A stretch of DNA of 64,000 nucleotides from Streptomyces lavendulae subsp. lavendulae (GTDB taxonomy: Bacteria > Actinomycetota > Actinomycetes > Streptomycetales > Streptomycetaceae). Of the stretch, positions 62,449 through 64,000 are shown piece by piece. The translations under genes and the position numbers were made by a program. The notes beneath the pieces are model-generated. The model was not told the origin of the DNA. It saw nothing but the letters and a program-made list of their open reading frames with translations, and did no database searches. Every line of letters begins with the position of its first letter. Positions within the stretch are counted from its first letter, which is position 1. Location: the NCBI RefSeq assembly GCF_002803845.1, contig NZ_CP024985.1, positions 2,232,001 to 2,296,000 of the forward strand. The letters run 5' to 3'.

Positions 62449-64000
62449 GCGCCGGGTCGGAGATGCCCGGGGCGCCCGTTTCCACGTGGCCCGCGAAGCG
62501 GCGCAGGAAGGTGGCGTCGGTGTCGGAGACGACGCCGACGTCGTACCAGCGGCCCGTCGTGCGCAGGTCGACGGTGGTGGAGACGGTGGCACCGGGGTTG
62601 ACCTTGAAGGTCTGGGGGGCGCCGCCGTAGGCGTTGGTCACGGTGAGGTTGACCGCCGCGGTGCCCCCGTTGGTCAGGGTGAGGGCGAGGTTGCCGGTGG
62701 CGTCCACGTGGCGGGCCGTGACCTCGGGGCCGGCCTTCTTCGCGGGGCCCTTCCAGGTGCGCAGGAAGCCGTTGGGGCCCCAGACCGTGAGGTCGATCTT
62801 GTTGCCGGTGGAGCTGCTGGTGCTCCAGGTGTCCGAGAGGGTCTTGCCCGCCTCGACCGTGTAGGGCCAGGGGCCGTCCGTACGGTTGCCCGAGGTGCTG
62901 TGGAAGTGGGCGCCGAGGGAGGGGCCGGAGGAGAAGGTCAGGGTGAACTTGCCGGTGGACACGGTGGCCTTGCCGTCCACGTACGGGCTGTAGCCGAGCG
63001 CGCGGGTCGGCTTGGAGCCGGCCTCCTGCTTCGGCAGGGTGCCCGTCGCCGGCGGGACCGGGTGGTAGGACGGGTGGGCGTTGTGGTCCGGCGGGAGGTA
63101 GCCGGCCGTGGACGGGAGCGCCGCCGGGGAGGCGTCCGCCTGGCTGAAGTCGAACGCCGAGGTCAGGTCGCCGCAGACCGCGCGGCGCCACGGCGAGATG
63201 TTGGGCTCCTGCACCCCGAAGCGCTTCTCCATGAAGCGGATCACCGAGGTGTGGTCGAAGGTCTCGGAGCAGACGTAGCCGCCCTTGCTCCACGGGGAGA
63301 CGACGATCATCGGGACGCGGGGGCCGAGCCCGTAGGGGCCGGCCGCGTAGCCGGCGCTCCCGGCGTAGAGGTCGCGGGTGACGTCCGCCGTGGACAGGCC
63401 CCAGGCCGAGGACGCGGGCGGGTACGGCGGCACGACGTGGTCGAAGAAGCCGTCGTTCTCGTCGTAGGTGATGAAGAAGGCGGTCTTCGCCCACACCGCC
63501 GGGTTCGCGGTCAGCGCGTCCAGGACCTGGGAGATGTACCAGGCGCCGAAGTTGACGGGCCAGTTCGGGTGCTCGCTGAAGGCCTCGGGCGCGGCGATCC
63601 AGGAGACCTGCGGCAGGGTGCCGCCCACGACGTCGGCGCGCAGCTTGTCGAAGTAGCCCTCGCCCGCCTTGGCGTTGGTGCCCGTACGCGCCTTCTCGTA
63701 CAGGGCGCTGCCGGGCTGGGCGTTGCGGTAGCTGTTGAAGTAGAGGAGCGAGTTGTCGCCGTAGTTGCCGCGGAAGGCGTCGCTGATCCAGCCCCAGCCA
63801 CCGGCGGCGTTCAGGCCGTCGCCGATGTCCTGGTAGATCTTCCAGGAGACCCCGGCGGCCTCCAGGCGCTCGGGGTACGTCTTCCAGCCGTAGCCCGCTT
63901 CCTGGTTGCCGAGGACCGGTCCGCCGCCGGTGCCGTCGTTGCCCGTGTGTCCCGTCCACATGTAGTAGCGGTTGGGGTCGGTGGCTCCGATGAAGGAGCA
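62435..64000 (-). CDS. Phospholipase C, phosphocholine-specific, 5' end cut by window edge
   Basis: The frame is open to the right edge; the last codons read CSFIGATDPNRYYMWTG, so ATG 63961 is internal. Alkaline-phosphatase-like PLC core (TYDENDGFFDHVVPP, VPMIVVSPWSKGGYV, SETFDHTSVIRFMEKRFG) is followed by two beta domains of DUF756 type (FTLTFSSGPSLGAHFH, then WYDVGVVSDTDATFLRRFAGH). Such enzymes are Tat-exported and cleave phosphatidylcholine or sphingomyelin; the signal is off-window. The family supplies phosphate from host or environmental lipids. Confidence 0.93.
   Translation of the reverse strand, partial: CSFIGATDPNRYYMWTGHTGNDGTGGGPVLGNQEAGYGWKTYPERLEAAGVSWKIYQDIGDGLNAAGGWGWISDAFRGNYGDNSLLYFNSYRNAQPGSALYEKARTGTNAKAGEGYFDKLRADVVGGTLPQVSWIAAPEAFSEHPNWPVNFGAWYISQVLDALTANPAVWAKTAFFITYDENDGFFDHVVPPYPPASSAWGLSTADVTRDLYAGSAGYAAGPYGLGPRVPMIVVSPWSKGGYVCSETFDHTSVIRFMEKRFGVQEPNISPWRRAVCGDLTSAFDFSQADASPAALPSTAGYLPPDHNAHPSYHPVPPATGTLPKQEAGSKPTRALGYSPYVDGKATVSTGKFTLTFSSGPSLGAHFHSTSGNRTDGPWPYTVEAGKTLSDTWSTSSSTGNKIDLTVWGPNGFLRTWKGPAKKAGPEVTARHVDATGNLALTLTNGGTAAVNLTVTNAYGGAPQTFKVNPGATVSTTVDLRTTGRWYDVGVVSDTDATFLRRFAGHVETGAPGISDPALKTV

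Overview
The window looks like a chromosomal segment of a Streptomyces or close relative. The evidence is very high G+C with strong third-position GC bias, many GTG/TTG starts, Streptomyces-type families (DUF2637, DUF397 with an XRE/DUF5753 regulator, DUF7848, an SAV2148-type HEPN protein, DUF1707-FHA), a DmdR/IdeR-type iron box, an actinobacterial sulfur-operon leader peptide, and dispersed intergenic palindromes I recognise from Streptomyces. I see no prophage, CRISPR array, rRNA, intact transposase or large biosynthetic cluster. The left edge cuts a PucR regulator and the right edge cuts a phospholipase C.

Layout. 1-6.2 kb: PucR regulator, TPR-like protein, GntR regulator, iron-box-controlled FhuF-like reductase, DUF2637 membrane protein, RsbW-like ATPase. 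6.2-15.1 kb: pyruvate oxidase, a degenerate PP2C-like protein, a 1254-aa secreted subtilisin, a TrmB/LuxR-like regulator, a DUF456 membrane protein. 15.4-23.1 kb: rsgA with a 24-codon upstream ORF and two hairpins, VOC protein, AraC regulator, YihY membrane protein, AidB-like acyl-CoA dehydrogenase, GAF regulator, acetyltransferase. 23.4-33.0 kb: an assimilatory sulfur operon, consisting of leader peptide, sulfite reductase, a small zinc-ribbon protein, cysH, cysC, cysD, cysN, an aliphatic-sulfonate-type ABC transporter and a sirohydrochlorin chelatase that can supply siroheme to the sulfite reductase. 33.2-43.1 kb: oxidoreductases, TetR with a doubled operator, a macrolide-type glycosyltransferase, a kinase-like protein, an exonuclease, a HEPN-family protein. 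43.3-57.0 kb: glgX, an MFS transporter, treY and treZ, a route from glycogen to trehalose. Between treY and treZ lie a roughly 930-bp imperfect inverted repeat and an accessory block (DHFR-like protein, M14 peptidase, three overlapping mini-genes divergent from an XRE/DUF397 pair, acetyltransferase, FHA protein). 57.0-64.0 kb: M24 peptidase, LysR regulator, a CTP-synthase-tail-like amidotransferase, tRNA-His with a long hairpin, small hypotheticals, an alpha/beta hydrolase, phospholipase C.

The most unusual structures are the giant inverted repeat at 49180-50107, whose two arms share a 56-bp block with no mismatches while the rest has diverged, and the rsgA leader, where a tiny ORF with a very strong ribosome binding site is followed by a GC hairpin and a GNRA-capped hairpin that contains the rsgA ribosome binding site. 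Also notable are a PP2C-like protein that has lost canonical acidic residues, paired palindromic operators at two promoters, and a run of overlapping mini-genes opposite an XRE/DUF397 pair.
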